This document shows, one piece after another, positions 20,400 to 29,416 of a stretch of 64,000 nt of DNA; position 1 is the first letter of the stretch, and every line of letters begins with the position of its first letter. The stretch lies in contig NZ_UPHQ01000099.1 of assembly GCF_900566055.1 (NCBI RefSeq), forward strand, positions 1 through 64,000. Direction: 5' to 3'. The notes below the pieces were generated by a model. That model did no database searches and was not told the DNA's origin. It was given only the letters and a program-made list of their open reading frames with translations. A program made the translations under genes and the position numbers. This stretch comes from Mycobacterium innocens (GTDB lineage Bacteria > Actinomycetota > Actinomycetes > Mycobacteriales > Mycobacteriaceae).

Positions 20400-21653
20400 A
20401 TGGACCGAAAGCGGATCCCCCAACAGGTCATAGTCGGCGTCTCCGGTGGTATCGCCGCCTACAAGGCCTGCACAGTCGTTCGTCAGCTCGCCGAGGCCGG
20501 GCATCATGTCCGGGTCATCCCCACCGAATCCGCGCTGCGCTTTGTCGGGGCGGCGACCTTCGAGGCGCTCTCCGGTCAGCCGGTGCGCACCGACGTTTTC
20601 GACGACGTGCCCGCCGTCCCGCACGTTCATCTGGGACAGCAGGCCGACCTTGTCGTCGTCGCACCGGCCACCGCCGACCTGCTGGCCCGGGCGGTGCACG
20701 GCCGCGCCGACGACCTGCTGACCGCGACTTTGCTCACGGCGCGATGTCCGGTGCTGTTCGCGCCGGCGATGCACACCGAGATGTGGTTGCACCCGGCCAC
20801 CGTCGACAACGTCGCCACCCTGCGCCGCCGTGGTGCGGTGGTGCTCGAACCCGCATTCGGGCGCCTCACCGGCAGTGACAGCGGCCCGGGACGATTGCCC
20901 GAGGCCGAGGAGATCACCACTTTTGCCCAGCTGCTGCTGGAGCGGCACGACGCCCTGCACTACGACCTTGCCGGTCGCAAACTCCTGGTGACCGCCGGCG
21001 GCACCCGCGAGCCGATCGACCCGGTGCGCTTCATCGGCAACCGCAGCTCCGGCAAGCAGGGATATGCCGTCGCGCGGGTCGCCGCCCAGCGCGGCGCCGA
21101 GGTCACGCTGATCGCCGGACATACGGCCGGGCTCATCGACCCTGCCGGTGTCAACGTGGTGCGCGTGAGCTCGGCGCAGCAACTCGGCGAAGCGGTGTCC
21201 AAGCATGCACCTGAGGTCGACGTGTTGGTGATGGCGGCAGCTGTCGCCGACTTCCGGCCCGCCCAGGTCTCGGCGGCCAAGATCAAGAAAGGTTCCGACG
21301 GGCCGCCGACGATCGAATTGGTACCCAACGACGACGTCCTGGCCGGCGTGGTGCGCGCCCGCGAGCACGGGCAGTTGCCCAAGATGCGGGCCATTGTGGG
21401 GTTCGCGGCCGAGACCGGTGACGCCAATGGCGATGTGCTGTTTCACGCTCGGGAAAAGCTGCGACGCAAGGGCTGCGATCTGCTGGTCGTCAACGCGGTC
21501 GGTGACGGCAGGGCCTTCGAGGTGGACAACAACGATGGCTGGCTGCTGGCTTCCGACGGAACCGAGTCGGCGCTGCAACACGGTTCCAAGACGCTGATGG
21601 CCAGTCGTATCGTTGACGCGATCGTCGCGTTTTTGCATGGCTGTATCGGGTAG
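20400..21653 (+). CDS. coaBC: Bifunctional phosphopantothenoylcysteine decarboxylase / phosphopantothenate-cysteine ligase
   Basis: 417 residues. The N-terminal CoaC flavoprotein domain (about 1-185) has GGIAAYKA and the PAMHTEMW segment with the active His/Asn-Met motif region. The C-terminal CoaB domain (about 195-410) has LVTAGGTREPIDPVRFIGNRSSG and AAAVADFRP. It catalyses two consecutive steps of CoA synthesis. The gene is the dfp locus of H37Rv (Rv1391). ATG start, 16 bases after rpoZ. Confidence 0.96.
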   Translation: MDRKRIPQQVIVGVSGGIAAYKACTVVRQLAEAGHHVRVIPTESALRFVGAATFEALSGQPVRTDVFDDVPAVPHVHLGQQADLVVVAPATADLLARAVHGRADDLLTATLLTARCPVLFAPAMHTEMWLHPATVDNVATLRRRGAVVLEPAFGRLTGSDSGPGRLPEAEEITTFAQLLLERHDALHYDLAGRKLLVTAGGTREPIDPVRFIGNRSSGKQGYAVARVAAQRGAEVTLIAGHTAGLIDPAGVNVVRVSSAQQLGEAVSKHAPEVDVLVMAAAVADFRPAQVSAAKIKKGSDGPPTIELVPNDDVLAGVVRAREHGQLPKMRAIVGFAAETGDANGDVLFHAREKLRRKGCDLLVVNAVGDGRAFEVDNNDGWLLASDGTESALQHGSKTLMASRIVDAIVAFLHGCIG

Positions 21654-21743
21654 CGGATCGGCGGGTGGAGGCCTGTACGGCTGCTGGAGAGGTGCTGGAC
21701 GATCCCTTGCCCGAGTGGACGAACTAAAATTGTTGCCGGAGGA

Positions 21744-21749
21744 TATAAT
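21744..21749 (+). promoter_or_regulatory. -10 box of the metK promoter
   Basis: A perfect TATAAT 30 nt before the metK GTG; transcription would start near 21756. I see no good -35 at 16-18 nt. The surrounding DNA is AT-rich for this genome. No SAM riboswitch is visible in the short leader. Confidence 0.6.
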
Positions 21750-21779
21750 TCGGCTAACTAATTATTGAAAGGACGCAGA

Positions 21780-22991
21780 GTGAGCGAAAAGGGTCGGCTG
21801 TTTACCAGTGAGTCGGTGACCGAGGGACATCCCGACAAGATCTGTGATGCGATCAGCGACTCGGTCCTCGACGCGCTTCTGGCGGAGGATCCCCGCTCAC
21901 GCGTCGCGGTCGAGACGTTGGTGACCACCGGGCAGGTGCACGTGGTGGGCGAGGTGACCACCTCGGCGAAAGCGGCATTCGCCGACATCACGAACACTGT
22001 GCGGGCCCGGATTCTCCAGATCGGCTACGACTCGTCGGACAAGGGCTTCGACGGGGCGTCCTGTGGTGTCAACATCGGCATTGGCGCACAGTCTCCTGAC
22101 ATCGCCCAGGGGGTCGACACCGCCCACGAGGCGCGCGTCGAGGGTGCTGCGGACCCGCTGGACGCTCAGGGCGCCGGCGACCAGGGGCTGATGTTCGGCT
22201 ACGCGATCAACGACACTCCTGAACTGATGCCGCTGCCCATCGCGCTGGCCCACCGGCTGTCGCGGCGGCTGACCGAGGTCCGCAAGAACGGCGTGCTGCC
22301 CTACCTGCGCCCTGATGGCAAGACGCAGGTCACCATCGCCTACGAGGACAACGTCTCGGTGCGGCTGGACACCGTGGTGATCTCCACGCAGCACGCCGCC
22401 GACATCGACCTGGAGAAGACGCTGGATCCTGACATCCGCCAGCACGTGCTCAAGAGTGTGCTCGACGAGTTGGCCCACCAGACGCTGGATGCCTCACAGG
22501 TGCGGGTGCTGGTGAACCCGACCGGCAAGTTCGTGCTCGGCGGGCCCATGGGTGACGCCGGATTGACCGGCCGCAAGATCATCGTCGACACCTACGGCGG
22601 CTGGGCCCGCCACGGCGGCGGCGCGTTCTCCGGCAAGGACCCGTCCAAGGTGGACCGGTCGGCGGCGTACGCGATGCGCTGGGTGGCCAAGAACGTCGTC
22701 GCGGCCGGGCTGGCAGAGCGGGTGGAGGTGCAGGTGGCCTACGCCATCGGCAAAGCCGCCCCGGTGGGCTTGTTCGTCGAGACGTTCGGCACCGAAACGG
22801 TCGACCCGGTCAAGATCGAAAAGGCCATCGGTGAGGTGTTCGATCTGCGGCCCGGGGCGATCATCCGCGACCTGGACCTGCTGCGCCCGATCTATGCGCC
22901 GACGGCTGCCTACGGGCACTTCGGCCGCACCGATATCGAACTGCCGTGGGAGCAGCTCAACAAGGTCGACGACCTCAAGCGCGCTATCTAG
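21780..22991 (+). CDS. metK: S-adenosylmethionine synthetase
   Basis: 403 residues, the usual length. It makes SAM from methionine and ATP. Signature motifs include EGHPDKICD near residue 18, [12 protein letters not shown] near 135 and the [16 protein letters not shown] loop near 280. The GTG has GAAAGGAC upstream and gives [15 protein letters not shown]. It has its own promoter, so it is probably separate from coaBC, and it is convergent with the PPOX gene. Confidence 0.97.
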   Translation: MSEKGRLFTSESVTEGHPDKICDAISDSVLDALLAEDPRSRVAVETLVTTGQVHVVGEVTTSAKAAFADITNTVRARILQIGYDSSDKGFDGASCGVNIGIGAQSPDIAQGVDTAHEARVEGAADPLDAQGAGDQGLMFGYAINDTPELMPLPIALAHRLSRRLTEVRKNGVLPYLRPDGKTQVTIAYEDNVSVRLDTVVISTQHAADIDLEKTLDPDIRQHVLKSVLDELAHQTLDASQVRVLVNPTGKFVLGGPMGDAGLTGRKIIVDTYGGWARHGGGAFSGKDPSKVDRSAAYAMRWVAKNVVAAGLAERVEVQVAYAIGKAAPVGLFVETFGTETVDPVKIEKAIGEVFDLRPGAIIRDLDLLRPIYAPTAAYGHFGRTDIELPWEQLNKVDDLKRAI

Positions 22992-23019
22992 TTCCCGGTG
23001 CTCGCGAGTTCGCGTGCGC

Positions 23020-23595
23020 TCAGTGTTCGGCGTTGGGCGGCATCGGGTGATCGGGCTCCAACCCGGGCAGACCGTCGATGCTGTGCTGATTGCGCTCGAC
23101 CAGGCGGACGTAGGTTCCCTCGGATGCCTTGGCGAGATGGGCGTCGAGCACCGGCCGTTCGTCGACTAGCTCGTAATAGGGCACCGCGAAGCCGCACGCA
23201 TCGGCGATCCGGTCGACGTCGACGACGACGGCGGCCCGGGTTCCCGGGTGTAGAGACTTGAAATGCGTTCGGAGCCTGTCGAATTCGGCGTCGTCGGGGC
23301 GTACCACTCGTCCGGTGCCGAACAGTCGCAGGATCCGCGAGTTGCGGGTGAACGAGCAGAACATGATGGTGATCCGGCCGTTGTCGCGCAGGTGGGCGAT
23401 TGTCTCGGTGCCGCTGCCGAACAAGTCGAGATAGGCGAAGGTGTGGTCGTCGAGCACCGCGAAGGTGTCCCGGTATCCCTTGGGGGAGAGGTTGACTCGA
23501 CCGCCATCGGACGGCGCGGTGGCAACGAAGAACATCGCCTGCTTGCCGATAAACTCCCTCAACGATTCGTCGATGCGGGAGAACACCTTTGCCAT
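23020..23595 (-). CDS. PPOX-fold (pyridoxamine 5'-phosphate oxidase family) protein
   Basis: 191 residues with the split-barrel flavin-binding fold: the N-terminal MFFVATAPSDGGRVNLSPKGY strand-loop, TFAYLDLFGSGTETIAHL, and TIMFCSFTRNSRILRLFGTG. Proteins of this group bind FMN, F420 or heme, and which one applies cannot be told here. The DGGRVNLSPKG pattern is common in the subfamily with a PPOX fold plus a short C-terminal tail. H37Rv has no gene at this place to my knowledge. A TAGGCT box lies 8 nt before the ATG. It is convergent with metK. Confidence 0.85.
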   Translation of the reverse strand: MAKVFSRIDESLREFIGKQAMFFVATAPSDGGRVNLSPKGYRDTFAVLDDHTFAYLDLFGSGTETIAHLRDNGRITIMFCSFTRNSRILRLFGTGRVVRPDDAEFDRLRTHFKSLHPGTRAAVVVDVDRIADACGFAVPYYELVDERPVLDAHLAKASEGTYVRLVERNQHSIDGLPGLEPDHPMPPNAEH

Positions 23596-23609
23596 AGGTC
23601 CCGAGCCTA

Positions 23610-23671
23610 CGCGAGCAGACGCAAAGTCCCCCGACACGCCGACGAATAGGGCACCTTTGCGTCTGCTCGCG
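23610..23671. repeat. 17-bp perfect inverted repeat between the PPOX and BVMO genes
   Basis: CGCGAGCAGACGCAAAG (23610-23626) is exactly complementary to CTTTGCGTCTGCTCGCG (23655-23671) around a 28-nt loop. It sits in the 89-bp gap between two genes on the minus strand and may end the BVMO transcript. I recall GAGCAGACGCAAA words as frequent in mycobacterial intergenic DNA, so this may be a dispersed element. Confidence 0.6.
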
Positions 23672-23684
23672 CTAATTGGTGAAG

Positions 23685-25163
23685 CTAACTGGTGAAGCGG
23701 TAGTCGTCGAGATCGAAGCGGCGACTGCGCCAGTAGGCCTGCATGGTCGTCGTCGGACGCAACGGCACGTCGCCGTTCTTGTCGAAGTAGTAGCTGTTGG
23801 CCAGCCGGCAGCTGTCCTGCCAGAAGACTTGGCGGTGCCGGCGGCGCATCACCTCGGCGAAATAGCGGGCGTTGGCTTCCTCGGTCACCTCGACACAGGT
23901 CGCGCCGTCTCGTCGGGCCCGCTTGAGGCACCGCAGGATGTGGTGGGTCTGCGCCTCGATCAGCGCGAAATACGACGAGCCGACATAGCCGTAGGGGCCG
24001 AACACCGTGAAGAAGTTCGGGTAGCCGGGAACGCTGACACCCTCGTAAGCCTGAGTCCGGTGTTCGTCCCAGAACCGGCTCAGGGACTGGCCGCCGCGCC
24101 CCATCACCGGATAGGTGAGCACGTCGTCGGTGTCGAGCACCTTGAAGCCGGTCGCCAGGATCAGCACGTCGATCTCGTGGCCGACGCCGTCGGCGGTGGC
24201 CACCGCCGACGGGGTGATCTTGTCGATCGGTTGGGTGACCAACTGGACGTTGTCGCGGTTGAAGGTGGACAGGTAGCCGTTGTGGAAGCCCGGCCGTTTG
24301 CAGCCCACCGCGTAACGCGGCGTGAGTTGGTCGCGTACCACCGGGTCGTCGACTTGCTGGCGCAGATACCGCCGTCCCAGCACCGCGCTCCATCGGGCCA
24401 GCGGAAACACCGTGAAGTAGTGGGCCGAGATCGGGAAGGTTGCTTCCACGAAGGCCTGGCTGAGCCACCGCTGGACGGCTTTGCCGCCGGGAATGCGCAT
24501 CGCCCAGCGGGCCGCCGCCGGCAGCGGCACGTCGAACTTCGGGAAGCACCAGATCGGGGTCCGCTGAAAAACGGTGAGGTGCTCGACAATTGGCGCGATC
24601 TCCGGGATGACTTGGACCGCCGACGCGCCGGTGCCGATAATCGCGACGCGCTTACCGGTCAAGTCTTGGCCGTGGTCCCACCGTGCGGTGTGCATGGTGA
24701 TGCCGTCGAACGAGTCCACCCCGTCGATGTCGGGCAGTTTCGGCACGGTCAACACGCCGCTGGCGTTGATCACGAACCTGGCGGTCAGCACACCGCCGGG
24801 GTCTGTCTGGATCCGCCACAGACGGTGCTCGTCGTCGTATTCGGCGGCCTGGACCTTGGTGTTGAACCGGATGCGGGACCGGATGGCGTATTTGTCGACG
24901 CAGTGTTCGGCGTATGCGCGAAGTTCGTGACCGGGTGCGTAGGTGCGCGACCAGCGCGGGCTCTGCTCGAACGAGAACTGATAGGAAAACGACGGAATAT
25001 CCACGGCGATACCGGGATAGGTGTTCCAGTACCAGGTTCCGCCGACTCCGTCGCCGGCCTCGATCAGCAGGTAATCGTGGAACCCGGCCCGGTCGAGCTC
25101 GATCGCCGCGCCGATCCCGGAGAATCCGGCGCCGACAATCAGTATCTGGTAGTCGGGCTTCAT
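23685..25163 (-). CDS. Type I Baeyer-Villiger monooxygenase (Rv1393c ortholog)
   Basis: 492 residues. FAD is bound by GAGFSG at 11-16 and NADPH by GTGASA at 177-182. The BVMO fingerprint FDGITMHTARWD is at 152-163. The enzyme inserts oxygen next to a ketone to make an ester; the natural substrate is unknown. It overlaps the upstream cyp132 by four bases, so the P450 and BVMO are co-transcribed and may act in turn (hydroxylation, then oxygen insertion). Confidence 0.93.
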   Translation of the reverse strand: MKPDYQILIVGAGFSGIGAAIELDRAGFHDYLLIEAGDGVGGTWYWNTYPGIAVDIPSFSYQFSFEQSPRWSRTYAPGHELRAYAEHCVDKYAIRSRIRFNTKVQAAEYDDEHRLWRIQTDPGGVLTARFVINASGVLTVPKLPDIDGVDSFDGITMHTARWDHGQDLTGKRVAIIGTGASAVQVIPEIAPIVEHLTVFQRTPIWCFPKFDVPLPAAARWAMRIPGGKAVQRWLSQAFVEATFPISAHYFTVFPLARWSAVLGRRYLRQQVDDPVVRDQLTPRYAVGCKRPGFHNGYLSTFNRDNVQLVTQPIDKITPSAVATADGVGHEIDVLILATGFKVLDTDDVLTYPVMGRGGQSLSRFWDEHRTQAYEGVSVPGYPNFFTVFGPYGYVGSSYFALIEAQTHHILRCLKRARRDGATCVEVTEEANARYFAEVMRRRHRQVFWQDSCRLANSYYFDKNGDVPLRPTTTMQAYWRSRRFDLDDYRFTS

Positions 25164-26551
25164 GAGCGCTCGCTTCCGATGAGGTGCAGCCCGTGCTTGG
25201 GTCGCAGGGTCAGTGTCGCCTCAAGTTCGACAGGGTAGTGCGGCGCGAGGTCAAAGACAAAGCGCTGACTCATGATTGCCGCGATCAACACCATTTCCAT
25301 CAGGGCGAAGCTCTGTCCGATGCAGATGCGCCGGCCCCCTCCGAACGGCAGATAGGCCGAGCGGGGACGGTCCTTGGCGCCGCTGCCGAGGAACCGTTCG
25401 GGATCGAATTTCTCCGGGCCGGGCCACCAGCGCGGGTCGTGGTGGATGTGGTGGATCGGGATGACGACGGTGGTTCCGCGGCGGATGTGGTGCCCGCCGA
25501 TGACGTCTTCCGCGACGGCCTTGCGGGCGAGAACCCACACCGAGGAGAAGTAGCGCTGCGACTCCTGCAAGCAGGCCGTCGTCCACGGTAGCTTGCCCAG
25601 GTGGTCGGCGCTCGGCCGGCTGGTCCCGAGCACGTCGTCGACCTCGGCGAGCATCCGGTCGCGGGCATCGAGGTGCAGCGCCATCAGATACCAGAACCAC
25701 GACATGGCGTTCGCGGTGGTTTCGTGGCCGGCGAGCATGAAGGTCAGCGCCTCGTCGCGGACCCGCTGGCGCGGCCAGTTTCCGTCGTCGGCGTGCAGCA
25801 GCACGTTGAGCAGGTCTTCGGAGTGGGTCGGATGGGCCAGCCGGTCGTCGATCACCGCGTTGACCGCGGCGTCGAGCGCCAGCGTGATGTCCTGCATCTC
25901 CCGTAACGGCGGCGGCAGGTGGACGCCGGAGAAAGTGCACCAGACCAGCGCGTCGTAGACCGGGCGCGGCATCAGCCCCCACAATGCCAGTCGTTCCAAT
26001 TTCTCGGCCCGGCGCAGCCCGCGGGTCGCCAGATCATTCATGCTGTGGACCAGCGGCCCGAAATCCTGGCTGAACAGGGCATTGGCGACCACGCGCAGGG
26101 TTGCCTGGACCATCGTCTCGTGCATGTCGAACGGCGTGGCGGGCACGAGGGTAGCGGTGACGTCTTCGATCGGGTCGATCATCAGGTCGACGAGGCCGTT
26201 GAGGTGACGCCGGGCGAACGTCGGGTTCAGCACGCCGCGGTGCGCGGCCCACGAGTCGCCCTCATCGGTGAGCAGGTTGATGCCGGCGGCCGCGCGGATG
26301 GGCTCGTATTCGTCGGACTTGACGTATTTCAGCCGCGCCTCGTGTAACACGTGGTCGATATAGCCGGGATACGTGATGGAAACGAAACGTCTTCCAGCAC
26401 AACGGAATCGGACGATATCGCTGCCCCGTACCCGGCCCAGGAATCCGTCGCCGGCATCGAAGCCGACGGTGAGGGCCTCACGCGTCATAGTCCAGGTGCT
26501 CAGGCGTCTGGCTGGTCTGTTAAGGGGTCGCTCGGCGATCACAGTGGCCAT
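25160..26551 (-). CDS. cyp132: Cytochrome P450 Cyp132
   Basis: 463 residues. The oxygen-activating I-helix has AGHETT, and the heme loop [11 protein letters not shown] carries the thiolate ligand Cys410. ESQR in the K-helix is the ExxR motif. The sequence is very close to M. tuberculosis Cyp132, a CYP4-like fatty acid hydroxylase relative with no proven substrate. The ATG at 26551 (MATVIAERP) was chosen because it matches H37Rv and has TACAGT 6 nt upstream; an in-frame ATG at 26602 would overlap the divergent regulator gene. Confidence 0.95.
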   Translation of the reverse strand: MATVIAERPLNRPARRLSTWTMTREALTVGFDAGDGFLGRVRGSDIVRFRCAGRRFVSITYPGYIDHVLHEARLKYVKSDEYEPIRAAAGINLLTDEGDSWAAHRGVLNPTFARRHLNGLVDLMIDPIEDVTATLVPATPFDMHETMVQATLRVVANALFSQDFGPLVHSMNDLATRGLRRAEKLERLALWGLMPRPVYDALVWCTFSGVHLPPPLREMQDITLALDAAVNAVIDDRLAHPTHSEDLLNVLLHADDGNWPRQRVRDEALTFMLAGHETTANAMSWFWYLMALHLDARDRMLAEVDDVLGTSRPSADHLGKLPWTTACLQESQRYFSSVWVLARKAVAEDVIGGHHIRRGTTVVIPIHHIHHDPRWWPGPEKFDPERFLGSGAKDRPRSAYLPFGGGRRICIGQSFALMEMVLIAAIMSQRFVFDLAPHYPVELEATLTLRPKHGLHLIGSERS

Positions 26552-26557
26552 GGGTTC

Positions 26558-26563
26558 ACTGTA
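26558..26563 (-). promoter_or_regulatory. -10 box of cyp132
   Basis: TACAGT on the minus strand, 6 nt before the ATG at 26551, predicting a leaderless mRNA. Only 42 bases separate the cyp132 and araC-family start codons, so the regulator's operator and both promoters must share this short stretch. Confidence 0.55.
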
Positions 26564-26593
26564 TGGACGACGTCGGCCGCCGGTAATGAGACT

Positions 26594-27655
26594 ATGGGAC
26601 AAAGAGTTGGGAATTTAGGACAGATCATGGAACACGTGCAAGCCGAGGTGAGTCACGGGGTCTATGCGACCCGGGTGCTGTGCGAGGTGGCCAACGAGCA
26701 CGGGGTGCCCACCAGCGACGTGCTTGCCGGCACCGCGATCCAGCCGGCGGATCTCGATGATCCCGATGCCGTCATCAGTGCCGGCGACGAGATCCTTGCC
26801 GTCCGCCGATTGCTGGCCCGGTTGCCGGACCATGCCGGGATCGGGGTCGACGTGGGCAGTCGGTTCACGCTCACCCACTTGGGACTGTTCGGTTTTGCGG
26901 TGATGTCTTGTGCCACTTTGCGCGAACTCTTCAGCATCGCGATGCGCTACTTCGCGCTGACGATGTTGCACATCGACGTCCGGTTGTTCGAAACGGCCGG
27001 AGACTGTTTGCTCGAGCTGGACGCCGGTCACTTGCCGGCCGACGTGCGGCGGTTTTTCATCGAACGTGACATCGCCGGAATCCTGGCCACCACAACAAGT
27101 TTCGCATTGCCGGTGGCGGCCAAGTATGCCGAGCAGGTGTCGGCGGAAGTGGCGGTCGACGAGCGGTTGCTGCGGCCGCTGCTCGACCTGGTGCCGATTC
27201 ATCACGTCGCATTCGGCCGGGCCCACAACAGGTTGCACTTCCCGCGTGCCATGTTCGACGAGCCGTTGCCGCAAGCAGATCGGCACACTCTGGAAATGTG
27301 TATGGCGCAGTGTGACGTGCTGATGCAGCGCAATGAGCAACGCCGGGGCATCACTGCGCTGGTGCGCACCAAGCTGTTTCGTGATTCCGGACTGTTTCCG
27401 ACGCTGCCCGACATCGCGGCCGAGCTCGGCCTGCATCCGCGCACATTGCGGCGCCGGCTTGCCGAGGAAGGCACGTCGTTTCGCGCCTTGCTGAACGAGG
27501 CGCGGTCCACCGTGGCCGTCGACTTGTTGTGCAATGTCGGCCTGACCACCGAAGAGGTGTCCAGGCGGCTGGGCTATACCGAGGTCTCGACGTTCTCGCA
27601 CGCCTTCAAACGGTGGTACGGCGTGGCACCCAGCGCGTATCCACAGCGAAACTAG
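26594..27655 (+). CDS. AraC-family transcriptional regulator (Rv1395 ortholog)
   Basis: 353 residues. Residues about 25-210 form the Arabinose_bd-type sensor domain ([25 protein letters not shown]). The C-terminal HTH_18 domain (about 255-350) contains [24 protein letters not shown] and the [24 protein letters not shown] signature. In M. tuberculosis, Rv1395 was reported to activate the divergent cyp132 and repress itself. The ATG at 26594 places 11 residues before MEHVQAE, as in Rv1395; the ATG at 26627 is the alternative. Confidence 0.92.
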   Translation: MGQRVGNLGQIMEHVQAEVSHGVYATRVLCEVANEHGVPTSDVLAGTAIQPADLDDPDAVISAGDEILAVRRLLARLPDHAGIGVDVGSRFTLTHLGLFGFAVMSCATLRELFSIAMRYFALTMLHIDVRLFETAGDCLLELDAGHLPADVRRFFIERDIAGILATTTSFALPVAAKYAEQVSAEVAVDERLLRPLLDLVPIHHVAFGRAHNRLHFPRAMFDEPLPQADRHTLEMCMAQCDVLMQRNEQRRGITALVRTKLFRDSGLFPTLPDIAAELGLHPRTLRRRLAEEGTSFRALLNEARSTVAVDLLCNVGLTTEEVSRRLGYTEVSTFSHAFKRWYGVAPSAYPQRN

Positions 27656-27665
27656 GAAGCGGCAG

Positions 27666-28631
27666 CTAAGCGTGCAACGCCAGCTTCAGCGCGGCCAGCC
27701 CGCGATCCATCGCGGCGGTGGCTGCCGGCACCACACCGGCGTAGCCGACGTAGCCGTGCACCATCGTCTCGGCGTTGTGCACCTCGACGGGCACGCCGGC
27801 GGCGCTCAGCAGCTCGCCGTAGCGGATGCCGTCGTCGCGCAGCGGGTCGTATCCGGCGACCCCGATGTAGGCCGGCGGCAGGCCGGCCAGGTTCTCCGCC
27901 CGGCCCGGCGCCATTCCCACCGGCGGGTCGGACAAGTCGATTCCGCCTGCGTACCAACGAGAGAACGCGGCCACCGCCTTGGCGTCCAGGATCTGCGCGG
28001 TGGCGTTCTCGGTGAACGACGGCAGCGACTGATCCCACATCGTGGAGGGATACCACAACAGCTGGAAGGCCAGGTTCGGTCCGGCATTGTCACGAGCTTG
28101 CTGAGCCATCACCGCGGCGATGGTGCCGCCCGCCGAATCTCCGGCGACCGCCAGCCGGGTGCTGTCGGCCCCGATGTCGGCAGCCCGTTCGGCGGCCCAT
28201 AACGTTGCGGCCCAGGCGTCTTCGACGGCGGCGGGATAGGGATGCTCGGGCGCCAGCCGGTAGTCGACCGACACGATCACCGCGCCGGCGCCCACGGCAT
28301 GGTGACGGCAGGTGCCGTCATGGGTGTCCAGATCGCCCATTACGAAACCGCCGCCGTGGAAGTACAGTACCACCGGCGGGGCACTGCCTTGAACGGAATC
28401 AGTTGGCGGCCAATAGATCCGGATGCCGATGCCGCCGGCTGGCCCGTCGATCGACCGGTCTTCGACGCGTAGGTCGGGGTGCACCGGCCGGCGCGGCAAA
28501 TCGCGCATCCGCTGGCGCATGGCGTCGATTCCGTCGTCGGTCGATAGCCGAAAGGGAACCGCATCCAGTACCTTCAGCAGGATGGAGTCGAGAGCGGGTC
28601 GTTCGTCGGCGGTCTGGTCCAAGCTGGGCAT
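27666..28631 (-). CDS. lipI: HSL-family carboxylesterase/lipase LipI
   Basis: 321 residues, alpha/beta hydrolase of the hormone-sensitive lipase family. The oxyanion loop HGGGF is at 92-96, and the catalytic triad is Ser166 (GDSAGG), Asp262 (YDPLRDD) and His292 (VHGYVGYAG). The N-terminus [10 protein letters not shown] matches M. tuberculosis LipI (Rv1400c) rather than LipH, and the adjacent lipH gene of H37Rv is absent. Predicted cytosolic, since no signal peptide is seen. The ATG shares bases with the ATG of the divergent membrane protein gene. Confidence 0.94.
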   Translation of the reverse strand: MPSLDQTADERPALDSILLKVLDAVPFRLSTDDGIDAMRQRMRDLPRRPVHPDLRVEDRSIDGPAGGIGIRIYWPPTDSVQGSAPPVVLYFHGGGFVMGDLDTHDGTCRHHAVGAGAVIVSVDYRLAPEHPYPAAVEDAWAATLWAAERAADIGADSTRLAVAGDSAGGTIAAVMAQQARDNAGPNLAFQLLWYPSTMWDQSLPSFTENATAQILDAKAVAAFSRWYAGGIDLSDPPVGMAPGRAENLAGLPPAYIGVAGYDPLRDDGIRYGELLSAAGVPVEVHNAETMVHGYVGYAGVVPAATAAMDRGLAALKLALHA

Positions 28632-29367
28632 GCAGGTACCGTACGCATCTCGTCTGGTGGCCGGTGCTTGGGTGGTGGCCGGGTGGGCGGGTCTGGCTTA
28701 CGGCGTGTACTTGACCGTGATCGCGATGAGCCGCCCGCCGGGCACCGAGTTGACCGGACACTGGATTCTGCAGCCGCCGTTCAAGGCGTCGATGGCGGTG
28801 CTGCTGGCTCTGGCGGCGGTTGCGCACCCGATTGCGCGTGAGCGGCGGTGGCTGGTGCCGGCACTGCTGTTCTCTGCCACCGGCGACTGGCTGTTGGCCA
28901 TCCCTTGGTGGACACAGTCGTTCGTCTTCGGCCTCGGCTCATTCCTGTTGGCGCACCTGTGTTTTCTGGGCGCAATGCTGCCCTTGGCGCTAAGGCGGGC
29001 CCCGTCGCGTGCGCGCCTGGCCCCGGTAGTACTGATGTGTGTGGGGGCGATATCGCTGTTGGTCTGGTTCTGGCCGCACCTGGGCCAGGAGAAGCTGACG
29101 GTTCCGGTGACCGTCTACATCCTGGCGCTGACGGCGATGGTGTGCACTGCTTTTTTGGCGCGCCTTCCGACGATCTGGACGGCCGTCGGGGCGCTGAGTT
29201 TCGCGGTATCGGATTCGATGATCGCGATCAGCCGATTCATCTTGGGCAACGAAGCGCTGGCGGTCCCGATCTGGTGGTCGTACGCCGCCGCGGAAATCCT
29301 GATCACCGCCGGGTTCTTCTTCGGGCGGGAAATCCCGGCCGGCGCTGCTGAGCCCGCAGACCGCTAG
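28630..29367 (+). CDS. YhhN/TMEM86 family membrane protein (Rv1401 ortholog)
   Basis: 245 residues with about eight transmembrane helices; the family includes lysoplasmalogenases. TM1 is [21 protein letters not shown]. The [15 protein letters not shown] segment fits the family's conserved KP...L start of TM2, and [10 protein letters not shown] and [10 protein letters not shown] hold the conserved acidic residues expected in the catalytic core. I use the ATG at 28630, which overlaps the lipI start on the other strand. I find no ribosome site or -10 box for it, so a start a little downstream (28725, MSRPPG) is possible but would lose TM1. Confidence 0.8.
   Translation: MQVPYASRLVAGAWVVAGWAGLAYGVYLTVIAMSRPPGTELTGHWILQPPFKASMAVLLALAAVAHPIARERRWLVPALLFSATGDWLLAIPWWTQSFVFGLGSFLLAHLCFLGAMLPLALRRAPSRARLAPVVLMCVGAISLLVWFWPHLGQEKLTVPVTVYILALTAMVCTAFLARLPTIWTAVGALSFAVSDSMIAISRFILGNEALAVPIWWSYAAAEILITAGFFFGREIPAGAAEPADR
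28638..28643 (-). promoter_or_regulatory. -10 box of lipI
   Basis: TACGGT on the minus strand, 6 nt before the lipI ATG; predicts a leaderless mRNA. It lies inside the coding sequence proposed for the divergent membrane protein. Confidence 0.5.
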
Positions 29368-29416
29368 CCGACTGCTCCTGAGGCGCCAACCAGCAAGAAA
29401 AAGGTTTTCTGGCAAC

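Noticed and set aside
21654-21779. SAM riboswitch before metK
   Set aside because: The leader predicted from the TATAAT box is only about 25 nt, too short for one.
24574-24930. Many long open frames opposite or out of frame with real genes (for example over the BVMO, priA, carB and uvrC genes)
   Set aside because: They follow from high GC at third codon positions; their translations are Arg/Pro/Ala-rich with no domains, while the other frame encodes a recognised protein.
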